From positions 35,130 through 99,129 of the forward strand of contig NZ_PSWS01000023.1 of NCBI RefSeq assembly GCF_002932875.1: a stretch of 64,000 bases of DNA, given 5' to 3'. The DNA comes from Rathayibacter tritici. Lineage in GTDB: Bacteria; Actinomycetota; Actinomycetes; Actinomycetales; Microbacteriaceae. Made by a program: the position numbers and the translations under genes. A model generated the notes under the pieces. That model saw nothing but the letters and a program-made list of their open reading frames with translations, was not told where the DNA came from and did no database searches. Positions 34,041 through 43,520 of the stretch are shown here, piece after piece; the stretch's first letter is position 1; each line of letters starts with the position of its first letter.

Positions 34041-34756
34041 GCGAGCCGATGGTCGTCCTCGGCTCCCATCGATCCCCGGTGCTCGCCGCCAGCGGACTCC
34101 GGCTCTCGTTCGGCCTCTCCAAGGCGGTCCGCGGCATCGACGTTGAGATCGAGCGTGGCGAGTGCGTCGCCGTCATGGGCCCGTCGGGTTCCGGGAAATC
34201 GACTCTTCTCCATTTGCTTGCCGGCGTGCTCGTTCCGGACGAGGGCGAGGTTCGCTTCGGTGACCTCGTCGTCTCCGACCTCTCCGAGGCCGATCGGGCG
34301 CGGCTGCGGCTGCGCGAGTTCGGTTTCGTCTTCCAGTTCGGTCAGCTCATCCCCGAGCTCTCCGCACTGGACAACGTCAGCATCCCCCTTCTCCTCAGCG
34401 GTATGCCTCGTCGACGGGCGATGATACAGGCGCGAGCTCAGCTCGACCAGCTGCGCGTGGCCGACCACGCACACAAGCTGCCCACCGAGCTCTCCGGTGG
34501 GCAGGCTCAGTGCGTCGCCATCGCTAGGGCTCTGGTGACGGCACCCACCGTCCTGTTCGCGGATGAGCCGACGGGCGCCCTCGATTCGCTTGTCGCCGAG
34601 TCGGTGATGGAGACGCTCACAGACGTCGCCCGCGTCAACCGGACGACGCTCGTGATCATCACGCACGATGCCCGCACCGCCTCCTATACCGACCGCGAGA
34701 TATTCGTGCGCAACGGCCGGGTCACGACCGTCGACGCCCGACGACAGGACCGATGA
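34037..34756 (+). CDS. ABC transporter ATPase (MacB/LolD type)
   Basis: 239 residues. Walker [13 protein letters not shown], signature LSGGQAQCVAIARAL (with QAQC where QQQR or EKQR is usual) and Walker [14 protein letters not shown] are all present. FQFGQLIPELSALDNVSIPL is the MacB/LolD-type Q-loop region. It pairs with the following FtsX-type permease (overlap ATGA) to form a type VII (mechanotransmission) ABC system. Substrate unknown; antimicrobial peptide or lipid export is likely from the family. Confidence 0.92.
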   Translation: MSEPMVVLGSHRSPVLAASGLRLSFGLSKAVRGIDVEIERGECVAVMGPSGSGKSTLLHLLAGVLVPDEGEVRFGDLVVSDLSEADRARLRLREFGFVFQFGQLIPELSALDNVSIPLLLSGMPRRRAMIQARAQLDQLRVADHAHKLPTELSGGQAQCVAIARALVTAPTVLFADEPTGALDSLVAESVMETLTDVARVNRTTLVIITHDARTASYTDREIFVRNGRVTTVDARRQDR

Positions 34757-36930
34757 TGACGAACGACTTCGAGCTTCTGCGTACTCTTTCAGCCGGTGAT
34801 CGTGCTGATCGCCGACGCCTCGTCGCAGTTGTGGCCTGCGCAGCCCTCGGCCTCGTCCTGGTGATGCTGCTGTGGAGCGCGGCCGACGCTCTGCATGAGC
34901 GGACGACCCGCAGCGCATGGCTCGATGTCGGCAACGACGCCGAAGTCGTTTCGGGACTGCAAGTGCCGCTGAGAGACGGGGCTCACGTAGCGGACTCCGT
35001 CTCCGCGATCTCGAGCATCGATTACGTGCGTGGCCTGCCTATCCTCGAGCTCGACGTCGCGGTGACCGGCTCTCCTGCTCTCCGCCTACCGGGCGGACTT
35101 CCCCTGCCCGAGCCTGGCGAGTACGTCGCGTCGCCCGCGCTCCAGCGGCTTATTGCTGCCCTGCCAGCGAATGAGCTCGGTGATCGCTACGGCACTCCCG
35201 TCGGCGTTCTGCCGACCGGTGTGCTCGAGGGCGATGAGACCCTGGCGATCGTCCGAGGAAAGACCAATGCCGCCGTGCAGGCCGCTGGTGGGTACTCCGT
35301 GGCGGGGTGGTCCTCGGACTCGTTCGCGTCGGCCGCTTATGACGGGATCGCTGTGGCTGGATCATTCGCCCTGCTGCTGCCGGTGCTGATGCTCCTCGCC
35401 TCGATCACTGATCTGGGCGGGGCGCAGCGCGCCGAACGTCTGGCGACCCTCCGTCTTCTCGGAGCGACTCCCTGGCGGGTCGCCCGTTTGGCTGCGCTCG
35501 AGGTCGCACTCCTCGCTCTCGTCGGAGGCATGGCGGGGGCTGCTGCCTTCAGCGTGCTCTCGTCGGTCCTGCGCCTGTCTATGCCCGCCGACCGTGTCGT
35601 CGTTGCGGGCCTGGTACCGGGCTTCGATGTCCGCGCACTGCTGGTGGTGGGGGCTGTCGTCATCGGGTCCGCGCTCGTTGCCGGCGCCCGAGCTCTGGCC
35701 GGGAGGATAGGCCCCCTCGGTCAGCAACGCCCTCTGATCGAGCGGCGCCCGTCGCTCCTGCGTCTCGTGCCCCTCGCCGTCGGCTTATTCGGCCTGATCC
35801 TGATCGTCCTCCGCCACCCCGCCGTCACCGACGCCTCCGCGGACACCCGCTCGCAGGAGACGGCGGCACTCGCGATCTGCGTGCTGCTTGTCGCCTCAGG
35901 GCTCCTCTCGGCCGGTCCGATTTTGCTGCACGCCGGCGCACGGATCGCAGTCCCGGTCGCCCGCGGCGCAGCTGCCACGCTCGCGCTGAATCGGCTGGTG
36001 CGCAACCCGCGGAAGGCGTTCCGCGGGGTCGGCGGCGTGGCGGCAGCGGTGTTCGTCTCCGCCCTCGTCTCGGGCGGGATGAGCGTCGCGGTCGATCCGC
36101 CGACGAGCAGCACGACGACCACGATGGTCTCTGCATTCCTGGACGCGGATGACTCCTCAAACGGGGCTCTCGACACGGACAAGGTGGACCGCTGGCGCAG
36201 CATCCCGGGACTGACGGGGGTAGCGCTGGGAGTGAGGAGCGACGAGGACAGCCTCCGATTCGTCGTGCGAGGTGAGGACGTAGCCGCTCTGGGTCTGGTG
36301 CCGGCTGAAGGCTCGCTCTCGGTCGATCTCGGCGGTCTGTACGGCCAGTCCTTCGCAGCGACTCCCGTTCCGGACATTGTGCGCGGCCGTCCTGGCGTTG
36401 TCGTCATCGGGACGGACGGTTCGGCAGAGGCGACCGACCGGGCTCGCACCCTCCTGCTCTCCTCCGGCCTGCCCGTCCGTCTCGTCCTCCACACGCCCGC
36501 TGAACGGGCGAACCAGCCCTCCCTGCTCCAGGACCAGCGATTCAAGGACTTGGCGGTCCCGGCGCTCCTCTTCCTCTCCGTTACATCAGGCCTGACGCTC
36601 GCGACGAACACCGTCGCGCAGCTGCTCGATCGCCGCCGTCTCCTCGCGTTGCTGCGGCTGACGGGAATGCCGCTCAGTGCTCTGCGGCGGGTGCTTGCGC
36701 TTGAGACCGCCCTGCCTTTCGTCCTCGCCGTCACCACAGCCGCGATCGCGGGTGCCGCGTGCGCGGAGGTCGTCGTGCAGGCCGTCAGTGCAGGAAGGCA
36801 CATCGACGGTCCAGGCGTGGCCCTGGTCGCCGTGATTGTCGCCGTCGCGGCGCTCCTGCTGCTCTCGCTCGCCGTCACCTTCCGCGCCGCCCGTACCGCG
36901 ACGCTGCCGAGCTCCATCCGCTTCGAGTAG
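34753..36930 (+). CDS. FtsX-like ABC permease
   Basis: 725-residue membrane protein with about ten predicted helices. One is near residues 20-45 (LGLVLVMLLWSAADAL). An extracellular region follows, then a group near 200-330, a group near 335-440, and a final three-helix FtsX domain (VPALLFLSVTSGLTLATNTV to LLLLSLAVTFRAARTA). The duplicated FtsX layout is typical of MacB-like single-chain permeases. It partners the ATPase encoded just upstream. Confidence 0.88.
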   Translation: MMTNDFELLRTLSAGDRADRRRLVAVVACAALGLVLVMLLWSAADALHERTTRSAWLDVGNDAEVVSGLQVPLRDGAHVADSVSAISSIDYVRGLPILELDVAVTGSPALRLPGGLPLPEPGEYVASPALQRLIAALPANELGDRYGTPVGVLPTGVLEGDETLAIVRGKTNAAVQAAGGYSVAGWSSDSFASAAYDGIAVAGSFALLLPVLMLLASITDLGGAQRAERLATLRLLGATPWRVARLAALEVALLALVGGMAGAAAFSVLSSVLRLSMPADRVVVAGLVPGFDVRALLVVGAVVIGSALVAGARALAGRIGPLGQQRPLIERRPSLLRLVPLAVGLFGLILIVLRHPAVTDASADTRSQETAALAICVLLVASGLLSAGPILLHAGARIAVPVARGAAATLALNRLVRNPRKAFRGVGGVAAAVFVSALVSGGMSVAVDPPTSSTTTTMVSAFLDADDSSNGALDTDKVDRWRSIPGLTGVALGVRSDEDSLRFVVRGEDVAALGLVPAEGSLSVDLGGLYGQSFAATPVPDIVRGRPGVVVIGTDGSAEATDRARTLLLSSGLPVRLVLHTPAERANQPSLLQDQRFKDLAVPALLFLSVTSGLTLATNTVAQLLDRRRLLALLRLTGMPLSALRRVLALETALPFVLAVTTAAIAGAACAEVVVQAVSAGRHIDGPGVALVAVIVAVAALLLLSLAVTFRAARTATLPSSIRFE

Positions 36931-37026
36931 CGCACAAGCGCTCTCTCTGATCTGCCGACGGACTCGTCGGTGCCTCCAACGCGCCTCGATGCTGGCGCAA
37001 CAACGATCGATAGATAAGGAACAATC

Positions 37027-37533
37027 ATGACCTCCTCGCCTTTCACCCTCTCCGGCCGCGTGGCCTCGCTCCTGGGGAGCGTGCTGATCGCCACGACCCT
37101 GCTTACCGGCTGCAGCTCATCGGGGCAGCAGCTGGAGTCCTCATCCGATTCGACTGGCGGATCGTCCTCGACAATGACCAAGGAGCGTGCCCTGTCGCTC
37201 CGAGGTGATTCCGAGCGGAAGGACGCCGAGTGGAGTGAGAAGTTCACCGCCTGCCTGGCACGAAACGGCGTCGCGGACACCGGGCCGGCGAAGAACAGCG
37301 ATCCTCGTGCCGCCACAGTGTCGAAGGATTGCCAAAGCGAAGTGGGAGACCCCGAGCCCCTCACTCCGGAGGAGCAGGCGGCCGTCCGCATGCTCACCCA
37401 GCTCACGTTCGAATGCCTCCGCAAGAACGGCGCGAACATTCCGGATCTGACCCCCTCCGGCGACTGGAACGATTTCCCCGTCGACTTCGACTGGGACCAG
37501 TTCGAGGTCTGCGCCGACGGCGGCGACCAGTGA
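37027..37533 (+). CDS. Small exported lipoprotein of the ABC operon
   Basis: 168 residues. The signal peptide ends in a lipobox (TLLTGCSSS, C29). A serine-rich linker follows, then a compact acidic domain with four cysteines (KFTACLARNG, VSKDCQSEVG, FECLRKNGANIPD, FEVCADGGD). Similar small proteins accompany PG-binding/MacB export operons in actinobacteria; the function is unknown and a substrate-capture or peptide-sensing role is inferred. The stop overlaps the next start (GTGA). Confidence 0.82.
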   Translation: MTSSPFTLSGRVASLLGSVLIATTLLTGCSSSGQQLESSSDSTGGSSSTMTKERALSLRGDSERKDAEWSEKFTACLARNGVADTGPAKNSDPRAATVSKDCQSEVGDPEPLTPEEQAAVRMLTQLTFECLRKNGANIPDLTPSGDWNDFPVDFDWDQFEVCADGGDQ

Positions 37534-38615
37534 CCGCCTCACGGAGACGAGTCGCGGTCATCGCCGCCGCTCTCATGCTGACAGCAGCCGGTTCACTCGC
37601 CGTGTGGACCGTTACGAGCAGCGCTCGTCCTGACGCCGCTCCCGCTCCTGTGCCGCCTGCCTATGTCGCGCAGGTCAGGTCGACCACCCTCGCGACGACT
37701 CAGCGTCTGACCGGAGACCTCCGACATCCCGCCCTTGCGACTCTGACGGCGCGTTCGGCGGGAACGCTGACTGCGGTGCCCGCTGCTACGTCCGAGCCCG
37801 CGCCGGGGGACGTGCTCTTCCGCGTCGATACGAGCCCGGTGGTTCTGCTCGGGGGATCGTTCCCCGTTTGGCGCGATCTCTCGCAGGGAGCGAAGGGGGA
37901 GGACGTGCTCCAGCTCGAGCGCAATCTCGCTGATCTCGGCTACTTCTCCCGTGTCCCGGATGAGGAGTTCCTCGAGCCCACGACGGAGGCCGTGAAGAAG
38001 TGGCAGAAGGCGATTGGCGTCTCCGAGACCGGCGTCGTGTCTCAGTCCTCGATCGTGTTCGTTCCGGAGCCGGCGCGCGTCGGGTCGACGTCGACCGCTC
38101 TGGGTGCCGTCGTCGACGCCAGCACGGTAGTCGCCGCCCTCACCACTCGGATGCCCTCCGTCGCAGTGAAGGTGCCGCTCGCGAAGCAGGCGCTCGCGAC
38201 CGTCGGTTCTTCGGTCACCGTGACCCTCACGGACGGTAGGACGACCTCGGGTTCTATCAGCTCCGTCGGACAGCCGGTGGCCGAGGCAGGCAAGCAGTCC
38301 GACTCCGGTGGCCAGAGCGTCTCTGACCGCTTCGTACCCATCGAGATCGCCCTGACCGATCTCGCACAGCTCGGTGCCGTCCAGGAGGGGCCGGTCGCCG
38401 TGGATCTCGTCGGCGAGCGGCACGAGAACGTTCTCGCGGTTCCCGTGGATGCGCTGTTGGCTCAACCGGGCGGCGGTTTCGCCGTCGAGGTCGTGACCGA
38501 CGGGGCGACACGCAGCACTGTGCCCGTCACGACAGGACTGTACGAGGACGCTCTCGTCGAGGTTTCAGGTGAAGGCCTGGCCGAGGGTACGACGGTGGTG
38601 TCGGCGCAGCCATGA
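37530..38615 (+). CDS. Periplasmic-adaptor-like protein with peptidoglycan-binding domain
   Basis: 361 residues. An N-terminal membrane anchor (VAVIAAALMLTAAGSLAVWTV) is followed by a short biotinyl-lipoyl-like piece. A peptidoglycan-binding domain lies near residues 115-160 (GAKGEDVLQLERNLADLGYF). An HlyD/MacA-like barrel follows. It is the Gram-positive equivalent of a MacA adaptor and probably links the two ABC exporters to the cell wall. The GTG start overlaps the lipoprotein stop and its own stop overlaps the next ATPase. Confidence 0.87.
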   Translation: MTASRRRVAVIAAALMLTAAGSLAVWTVTSSARPDAAPAPVPPAYVAQVRSTTLATTQRLTGDLRHPALATLTARSAGTLTAVPAATSEPAPGDVLFRVDTSPVVLLGGSFPVWRDLSQGAKGEDVLQLERNLADLGYFSRVPDEEFLEPTTEAVKKWQKAIGVSETGVVSQSSIVFVPEPARVGSTSTALGAVVDASTVVAALTTRMPSVAVKVPLAKQALATVGSSVTVTLTDGRTTSGSISSVGQPVAEAGKQSDSGGQSVSDRFVPIEIALTDLAQLGAVQEGPVAVDLVGERHENVLAVPVDALLAQPGGGFAVEVVTDGATRSTVPVTTGLYEDALVEVSGEGLAEGTTVVSAQP

Positions 38616-39313
38616 GCAGCACACTGATCGAACTCGATGACATCGTCCGTGATCACGGCGCACCGCCGGTACGCGCGGTCGACCACATTTCACTCCGGAT
38701 CGATCGAGGCGAGCTGATGGCGATCGTCGGCCCTAGCGGGTCGGGGAAGTCGAGCCTGCTCAACATCATGGGCCTGCTCGACCGGCCGACCTCTGGCAGC
38801 GTCCGTATCGAGGGAGTCGACATCGCCACACTGTCCGATCGGCAGCTTTCCGGGCTCCGGGCCTCGACACTCGGCTTCGTCTTCCAGCAGTTCCACCTCG
38901 ATGAGACCCTGACCGCGCTGGACAACGTCGCGAACGGAGCTCTCTACTCCGGTGTTCCGCGGCGCATCAGGAGGAGAGACGCAGACGCTGCGCTCGGACG
39001 TGTCGGGCTCGGGCATCGGCTCGATCATCGACCGCACCAGCTCTCCGGAGGGGAGAAGCAGCGCGTAGCCATCGCGCGTGCACTCGTCTCGCAGGCGCCG
39101 CTTCTTCTTGCCGATGAGCCGACGGGGGCCTTGGACTCCGTCTCCGGAGCCGGAGTCGTCGCTCTGCTCCGCGAGGTCAACGAGCGGGGTACGAGCGTCG
39201 TCGTGATCACCCACGATCATACGCTCGCCGACAGTCTGCCGCGGGTCGTCGCCCTCCGAGACGGGCGGATTGACACCTGTGCAGCGACACCTGCCGAGGA
39301 GGTTCTGCCGTGA
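38612..39313 (+). CDS. ABC transporter ATPase (MacB type)
   Basis: 233 residues. Walker [20 protein letters not shown], signature [15 protein letters not shown] and Walker [14 protein letters not shown] are canonical, unlike the altered signature of the first ATPase. It is coupled by 4-base overlaps to the adaptor before and the MacB permease after. Together they form a complete MacA-MacB-like export unit, probably for peptides or lipids. Confidence 0.94.
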   Translation: MSSTLIELDDIVRDHGAPPVRAVDHISLRIDRGELMAIVGPSGSGKSSLLNIMGLLDRPTSGSVRIEGVDIATLSDRQLSGLRASTLGFVFQQFHLDETLTALDNVANGALYSGVPRRIRRRDADAALGRVGLGHRLDHRPHQLSGGEKQRVAIARALVSQAPLLLADEPTGALDSVSGAGVVALLREVNERGTSVVVITHDHTLADSLPRVVALRDGRIDTCAATPAEEVLP

Positions 39314-40491
39314 ACCGCTCCCGACTCCTTCCTGTCGACCTTTTGCGCGCGGGCGCTTCTGGTCTGCGCTTCCGCCCCCTCCGAGCAGCTCTCTCCGCGC
39401 TCGGCATAGCGGTGGGAATCGCCGCGATGGTCGCCGTCGTCGGCATCTCCTCGACCAGCCAGGCCAAGCTCGGTCAGCAGCTCGATCTCCTCGGCACGAA
39501 CCTCCTCACCGCGGGGGCTGCGGCGACCCCGGGAGCAGAGGTGGCACCTCTTGCTCCTAATGCCGTCGAACGAGTCCTGAGGATCGAGGGAACGGAGGCA
39601 GCCTCGGCGACGTCATACCTCTCCACGACGAACGTCTACCGCAACTCCTTCGTCGATCCGGGACGCACTCGTGGCCTGATGGTGAGTGTCGCCGATCACC
39701 GGCTGCTCGAGGTGACGAAGAGCCGCCTCGCCGTCGGCCGATGGTTCGATACAGCCACCGAGGCCGTCCCCAGCGTGGTGCTGGGGTCGCAGGCCGCCCG
39801 GGTCCTCGGGATCGAGAAGGTCGGAACGGTTGTGTGGCTCGGGGGGCACGACTTCACTGTGATCGGCCTCCTCGCTCCATCGCCGCTCGCCCCGGAACTC
39901 GATCTGAACGCCCTGGTACCGTCCTCGGTCGCGACCTCCGATCTGCACTGGGACGGCCGTCCGACGACGGTCTACGAACGCTCGGCCGACTCCGCCGTCG
40001 AGAGGATTCAGACGCTGATCGCTGCCAGCATCGATCCGCAGCATCCCCGCCACGTCGGCGTCACGCGTCCGTCGGATGCGTTGCACGCTCGCGCCGCGGT
40101 TGACGCTTCTTTCACCGGGCTGCTCCTCGGCGTCGGCTCAGTGGCACTGCTCGTCGGCGGGATCGGCGTCGCCAACACCATGGTGATCTCGGTTCTCGAG
40201 CGTCGGCGCGAAATCGGCCTGCGTCGGGCCCTGGGCGCCACCCGCGGTCACATCCGCGTGCAGTTCCTGATGGAGGCCTTCCTTCTCTCGCTCCTCGGCG
40301 GAGTCGGTGGTGTCGGGATCGGCGCGGGTGCCGTCGCCGTCTTCGCGACAACGAACGCGGCGCCTTTCACGGTCCCGATGGGGATCGTGCTCGCGGGCGT
40401 CGGATCGACTCTTGCGATCGGACTGCTGGCCGGGCTGTATCCGGCGGTGTCCGCGGCCCGCACACCGCCGGCGGTCGCGCTGACGACGTAA
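39310..40491 (+). CDS. MacB-type ABC permease
   Basis: 393 residues with the MacB layout. The first helix is near residues 28-48 (ALSALGIAVGIAAMVAVVGI). A periplasmic MacB_PCD domain covers ~50-270. Three C-terminal FtsX helices follow (LLLGVGSVALLVGGIGVANT, then MEAFLLSLLGGVGGVGIGAG and IVLAGVGSTLAIGLLAGLYP). The conserved ERRREIGLRRALGATRG sits before the second helix. Last gene of the operon; a hairpin follows at 40560. Confidence 0.93.
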   Translation: MNRSRLLPVDLLRAGASGLRFRPLRAALSALGIAVGIAAMVAVVGISSTSQAKLGQQLDLLGTNLLTAGAAATPGAEVAPLAPNAVERVLRIEGTEAASATSYLSTTNVYRNSFVDPGRTRGLMVSVADHRLLEVTKSRLAVGRWFDTATEAVPSVVLGSQAARVLGIEKVGTVVWLGGHDFTVIGLLAPSPLAPELDLNALVPSSVATSDLHWDGRPTTVYERSADSAVERIQTLIAASIDPQHPRHVGVTRPSDALHARAAVDASFTGLLLGVGSVALLVGGIGVANTMVISVLERRREIGLRRALGATRGHIRVQFLMEAFLLSLLGGVGGVGIGAGAVAVFATTNAAPFTVPMGIVLAGVGSTLAIGLLAGLYPAVSAARTPPAVALTT

Positions 40492-40559
40492 CGGAGGTGC
40501 CCTGCGAAGAGGCGGCCGGACGACGCGCTTCGTCGCCGAGAGCTGTCGAGGAATGCCGT

Positions 40560-40606
40560 GGAGGTGGTTCCAGAAAGGCCTCGGTCGCCTTTCCAAAGCC
40601 ACCTCC
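40560..40606 (+). terminator. Hairpin after the ABC operon
   Basis: GGAGGTGG pairs with CCACCTCC at the base and GAAAGGC with GCCTTTC near the loop, separated by a 5-nt internal mismatch. It lies 69 bases past the MacB stop. Apart from this and the hairpin at 40840, the gap 40492-40927 shows nothing. Confidence 0.5.
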
Positions 40607-40839
40607 CTCCCGGACATCTCAGCAGAGGCGCGGAGCAACGGTCACGTGCAGACCGCCTTGTGCGCGTCGGTGGTGACGCTCAGAGAGCCGTCGACTATCC
40701 GCTGTGGTGGACGCAGTTCGCCGCGGCGTCTGCGCGGGAGGCGCCCGCGGTGTCCACCCGGCAGACCTCCGCCGGTCCTCGCCGGCGACCGCGGCCGCTC
40801 GCGGGCAGGCACACCCACCGCTCTCCCCCTAGCAGAGTC

Positions 40840-40909
40840 GGAGCCGACCACGGTGGCGTGTTCTTTCGAGCCGACACGTTCCCGGGATCCTGCTCGCGAG
40901 GTCGGCTCC
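40840..40909 (-). terminator. Possible terminator of the secreted repeat-protein gene
   Basis: GGAGCCGACC (40840-40849) and GGTCGGCTCC (40900-40909) form a perfect 10-bp stem with a long loop, 18 bases beyond the stop at 40928. Confidence 0.4.
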
Positions 40910-40927
40910 GTCCATTCACCCTTCGAA

Positions 40928-42265
40928 TCAGGAGCAGGTCGGCTCGTTCGTGTAGGTAAAGACGTTCTGGTTCGCGGTGCTGCTATTCGCTTGGTTGAAG
41001 TACCAGTGGATGGAGGTGGTCTTCTCGAGTAGCTTGGTGCTTCCGTTATAGACGTCTCCGTTGGGGGCGAGGTAGACGGCGTCGCCGATGGCCGTCGAGT
41101 TGTCGGGGACTGTGTGCTTCGAGAGGTTCCCGTTGGCGTCCTGGCGGTTTCCGGTTGTTCCGCTGACCCAGGAGAAGATGTCGTAGCCGGCGGCGTCGCC
41201 GAAGCGGTTGTAGGTCCAGTGCACCTTGTCGACGTCTTTGGCCACGATGTCGTTGCCCTGGTAGACGTTTCCATCGGAGGAGAGGAAGGCCCCGTCTCCG
41301 ACGGCTTTCGCATCCGAGGGGACCTTGTCGTATGTCGTCACGTTGCCGTCGCCATCCCGTCGGTAGGCGACTCCGCCCTTCACGTAGGTAAAGATATTCT
41401 GGTTCGCGGTGCTGCTATTCGCTTGGTTGAAGTACCAGTGGATGGAGGTGGTCTTCTCGAGTACCTTGGTGCTTCCGTTATAGACGTCTCCGTTGGGGGC
41501 GAGGTAGACGGCGTCGCCGATGGCCGTCGAGTTGTCGGGGACTGTGTGCTTCGAGAGGTTCCCGTTGGCGTCCTGGCGGTATCCGGTTGTTCCGCTGACC
41601 CAGGAGAAGATGTCGTAGCCGGCGGCCTCGCCGAAGCGGTTGTAGGTCCAGTGCACCTTGTCGACGTCTTTGGCCACGATGTCGTTACCCTGGTAGACGT
41701 TTCCATCGGAGGAGAGGAAGGCCCCGTCTCCGACGGCTTTCGCCCCGTAGGGAACCTTCTCGTACGTGGTCAGGTTCCCGTCTCCGTCTCGCCGGAACGC
41801 GGAGGGTCGGCTGGTTCCGCTCACGGGAGCCGCGGCCGAGAGGCCCTCCGACGAGCTCGCGGCGAAGGCGCTCTTTCCGCCCTTCGCCGGAACGGTGATG
41901 TCGGGCAGCGAGAGCAGACCGTCGGAGCCCGTCGCGCCCGAGTAGGTCGTGGTTCCGTCCTTGAAGGTGTAACCGTCTGTGAGGGTGACGGTGATGGTCT
42001 TTCCGGGGTCGGCGGTGGTGCCGTCGGTGGTGCGTTCGACCCGGACGCCGGTGATGGTTTCGCAGGCCTTGCCGGAGTAGGACGACTGGGTGAACTTCAG
42101 CGTGGGTGTTCCGGACGCGGCGGCGGCGGGAGTGGCGAGGGAGATGGCGACGACGGGGACGGTCCAGGCGGTGCCCTTGACGAGGGTTCTGCGGTGGACG
42201 CCGTCGGTGGCGGGGATGCTCCAGCCGTCGTCGATGCGGATGGTGCGGGGTGCGGGGTTGTTCAC
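40928..42265 (-). CDS. Secreted DGWSI-motif protein with Ig-like domain and tandem repeats (module A)
   Basis: 445 residues. The N-terminus reads IRIDDGWSIPATDG, then a twin-arginine-like signal (HRRTLVKGTAWTVPVVAIS, R25-R26) and an Ala-rich cleavage site near residue 50. Residues ~52-150 form an Ig-like domain with one cysteine. The rest is two 144-residue units, 99% alike in DNA over most of their length, each made of two ~72-residue halves (GDGAFLSSDGNVYQGN / GDAVYLAPNGDVYNGS, ending in a conserved HW). The GTG at 42265 follows GGAGG. It is divergent from the AraC gene at 42419. Probably a surface or secreted binding protein; function unknown. Confidence 0.85.
   Translation of the reverse strand: MNNPAPRTIRIDDGWSIPATDGVHRRTLVKGTAWTVPVVAISLATPAAAASGTPTLKFTQSSYSGKACETITGVRVERTTDGTTADPGKTITVTLTDGYTFKDGTTTYSGATGSDGLLSLPDITVPAKGGKSAFAASSSEGLSAAAPVSGTSRPSAFRRDGDGNLTTYEKVPYGAKAVGDGAFLSSDGNVYQGNDIVAKDVDKVHWTYNRFGEAAGYDIFSWVSGTTGYRQDANGNLSKHTVPDNSTAIGDAVYLAPNGDVYNGSTKVLEKTTSIHWYFNQANSSTANQNIFTYVKGGVAYRRDGDGNVTTYDKVPSDAKAVGDGAFLSSDGNVYQGNDIVAKDVDKVHWTYNRFGDAAGYDIFSWVSGTTGNRQDANGNLSKHTVPDNSTAIGDAVYLAPNGDVYNGSTKLLEKTTSIHWYFNQANSSTANQNVFTYTNEPTCS
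40931..41362 (-). repeat. 432-bp coding repeat, unit 2
   Basis: Second tandem copy of the 144-codon unit, reaching the last codon of the gene. Over roughly 357 bp (40965-41321 against 41397-41753) I count about four differences from unit 1, so the duplication is recent or being homogenised. Confidence 0.9.
41363..41794 (-). repeat. 432-bp coding repeat, unit 1
   Basis: First tandem copy, beginning at the RRDGDGN codons (41794). Its start diverges from unit 2 in the first 15-20 codons. Confidence 0.9.
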
Positions 42266-42418
42266 GGTGCCTCCAGGGGCTGATCGGGATGTGGGACGGC
42301 CCTTATGGTTCTGGCCCGCCCCACCCGGCGAGAAGCGCGAACGGCCCGGTCTGGAAGTTCCGTCGGGCAAGTCTGGAAGTCGGCGCCGCTGAGCGGGTCC
42401 GTTCTCGACACTGATGGC

Positions 42419-43390
42419 TTGACCTCTCTCAGTGCCCTGCCCTCGTCCCTCCACTCGGATGTCCCTGTCCCGGAGACCGTCTCGGCGGCCCGCCGGAGCG
42501 ATTCCTCGGAGAGGGGTGTGGTCGCGGAGGGGGCGGTGGCGCGCGACTGGTTGGCGCGGCACGGCGTCGTCGTCACGGCCGGCGGGAGCCGTCTCCGACT
42601 GTTCGCCGATGCGGTCGGGGCGGAGGAGTTGGTGCTGAGGCGGATGTGGCACACGGCTCGCGAGGTGCATCGCCGGGGACGTCCGGGCGGTGCTGTCGTG
42701 AGTCTGCTGGTGGAGGGGATGCTGACCCTGCGCGACGCCGAGGGAGTGGAACGGCCGGTGGAGACCGGCGGTGGCCTCGTGCTCTGGTCCGACTCCGCGG
42801 TGACCGCGACCAGCGAGGGACGCTGCGGGACGATCGAGGTCGCGGTGGGCAGGCGGATCCTGGAGCGGTACTTCGCCCGGACCGATGTCGGTGTCACGCT
42901 GATCCCCGCTGGGGCGGTTGCGGCGCGCATCCTCCTCGCGGCGGTCAGTACCGCGTTGACCGGACCCGTCCGGCCGGAGGATCCGGCGTGGCCTCTGGTG
43001 GGCGGCATGATGGGCAGCGGAGTGGGTGCGCTCCTGGCCGAGATCGGCCCGGCGGTCAGCCCGTCCGCGCCGGCGACGGCCGTGCGACTCCTGCGGCGTG
43101 CGCACACGGTTATCGAGCGCTGCTGCGGCGACGCCTCCTTCGACGTCCGCACTCTGGCGTCCGCGCTCTCGGTCTCGATGGCGTCGCTCTACTCCGCCTT
43201 TGCGCACTCGCCGCGGACACCGGCCCAGACCATCCGTGCTACGCGGGTCCGTCTCGCCCAGAGGATGCTGGATCTACGTCTCGCCCCGACCGCTTCGGAC
43301 CAGGACGCCGTGGCCGAGCTGGCGGGCTTCGCCTCGGCGGAGGCGATGTCGAGGGCGTTGCGCACGGAGGCGCGGAAACGGCCGCGGTGA
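42419..43390 (+). CDS. AraC-type regulator with R-x-W-H sensor, divergent from secreted protein (module A)
   Basis: About 323 residues from the TTG at 42419; an ATG at 42305 and a GTG at 42518 are alternative starts. The sensor domain carries VLRRMWHTAREVHRRG (W77-H78). The C-terminal AraC domain contains FDVRTLASALSVSMASLYSA and ATASD-type linker before AVAELAGFASAEAMSRAL. Codon use is less biased before 42419, which is why I prefer that start. It shares a short intergenic region with the secreted protein gene and probably controls it. Confidence 0.8.
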   Translation: MTSLSALPSSLHSDVPVPETVSAARRSDSSERGVVAEGAVARDWLARHGVVVTAGGSRLRLFADAVGAEELVLRRMWHTAREVHRRGRPGGAVVSLLVEGMLTLRDAEGVERPVETGGGLVLWSDSAVTATSEGRCGTIEVAVGRRILERYFARTDVGVTLIPAGAVAARILLAAVSTALTGPVRPEDPAWPLVGGMMGSGVGALLAEIGPAVSPSAPATAVRLLRRAHTVIERCCGDASFDVRTLASALSVSMASLYSAFAHSPRTPAQTIRATRVRLAQRMLDLRLAPTASDQDAVAELAGFASAEAMSRALRTEARKRPR

Positions 43391-43520
43391 CCGCGAGCGG
43401 CGCGGTGCTGCGTCTTGCCACTCCGCGCCCGCTTCCTCAACCCCTCCGTGCTCCGGGCCGCTGGCCGGCACTCGTCGCGTACCGTGATTGCCGACTCATG
43501 ACGGCGACGAGGGAGACACC

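Noticed and set aside
40931-41794. CRISPR-like or transposon direct repeats
   Set aside because: The repeats are in-frame coding units of 144 codons inside one gene, with no spacers or terminal inverted repeats.
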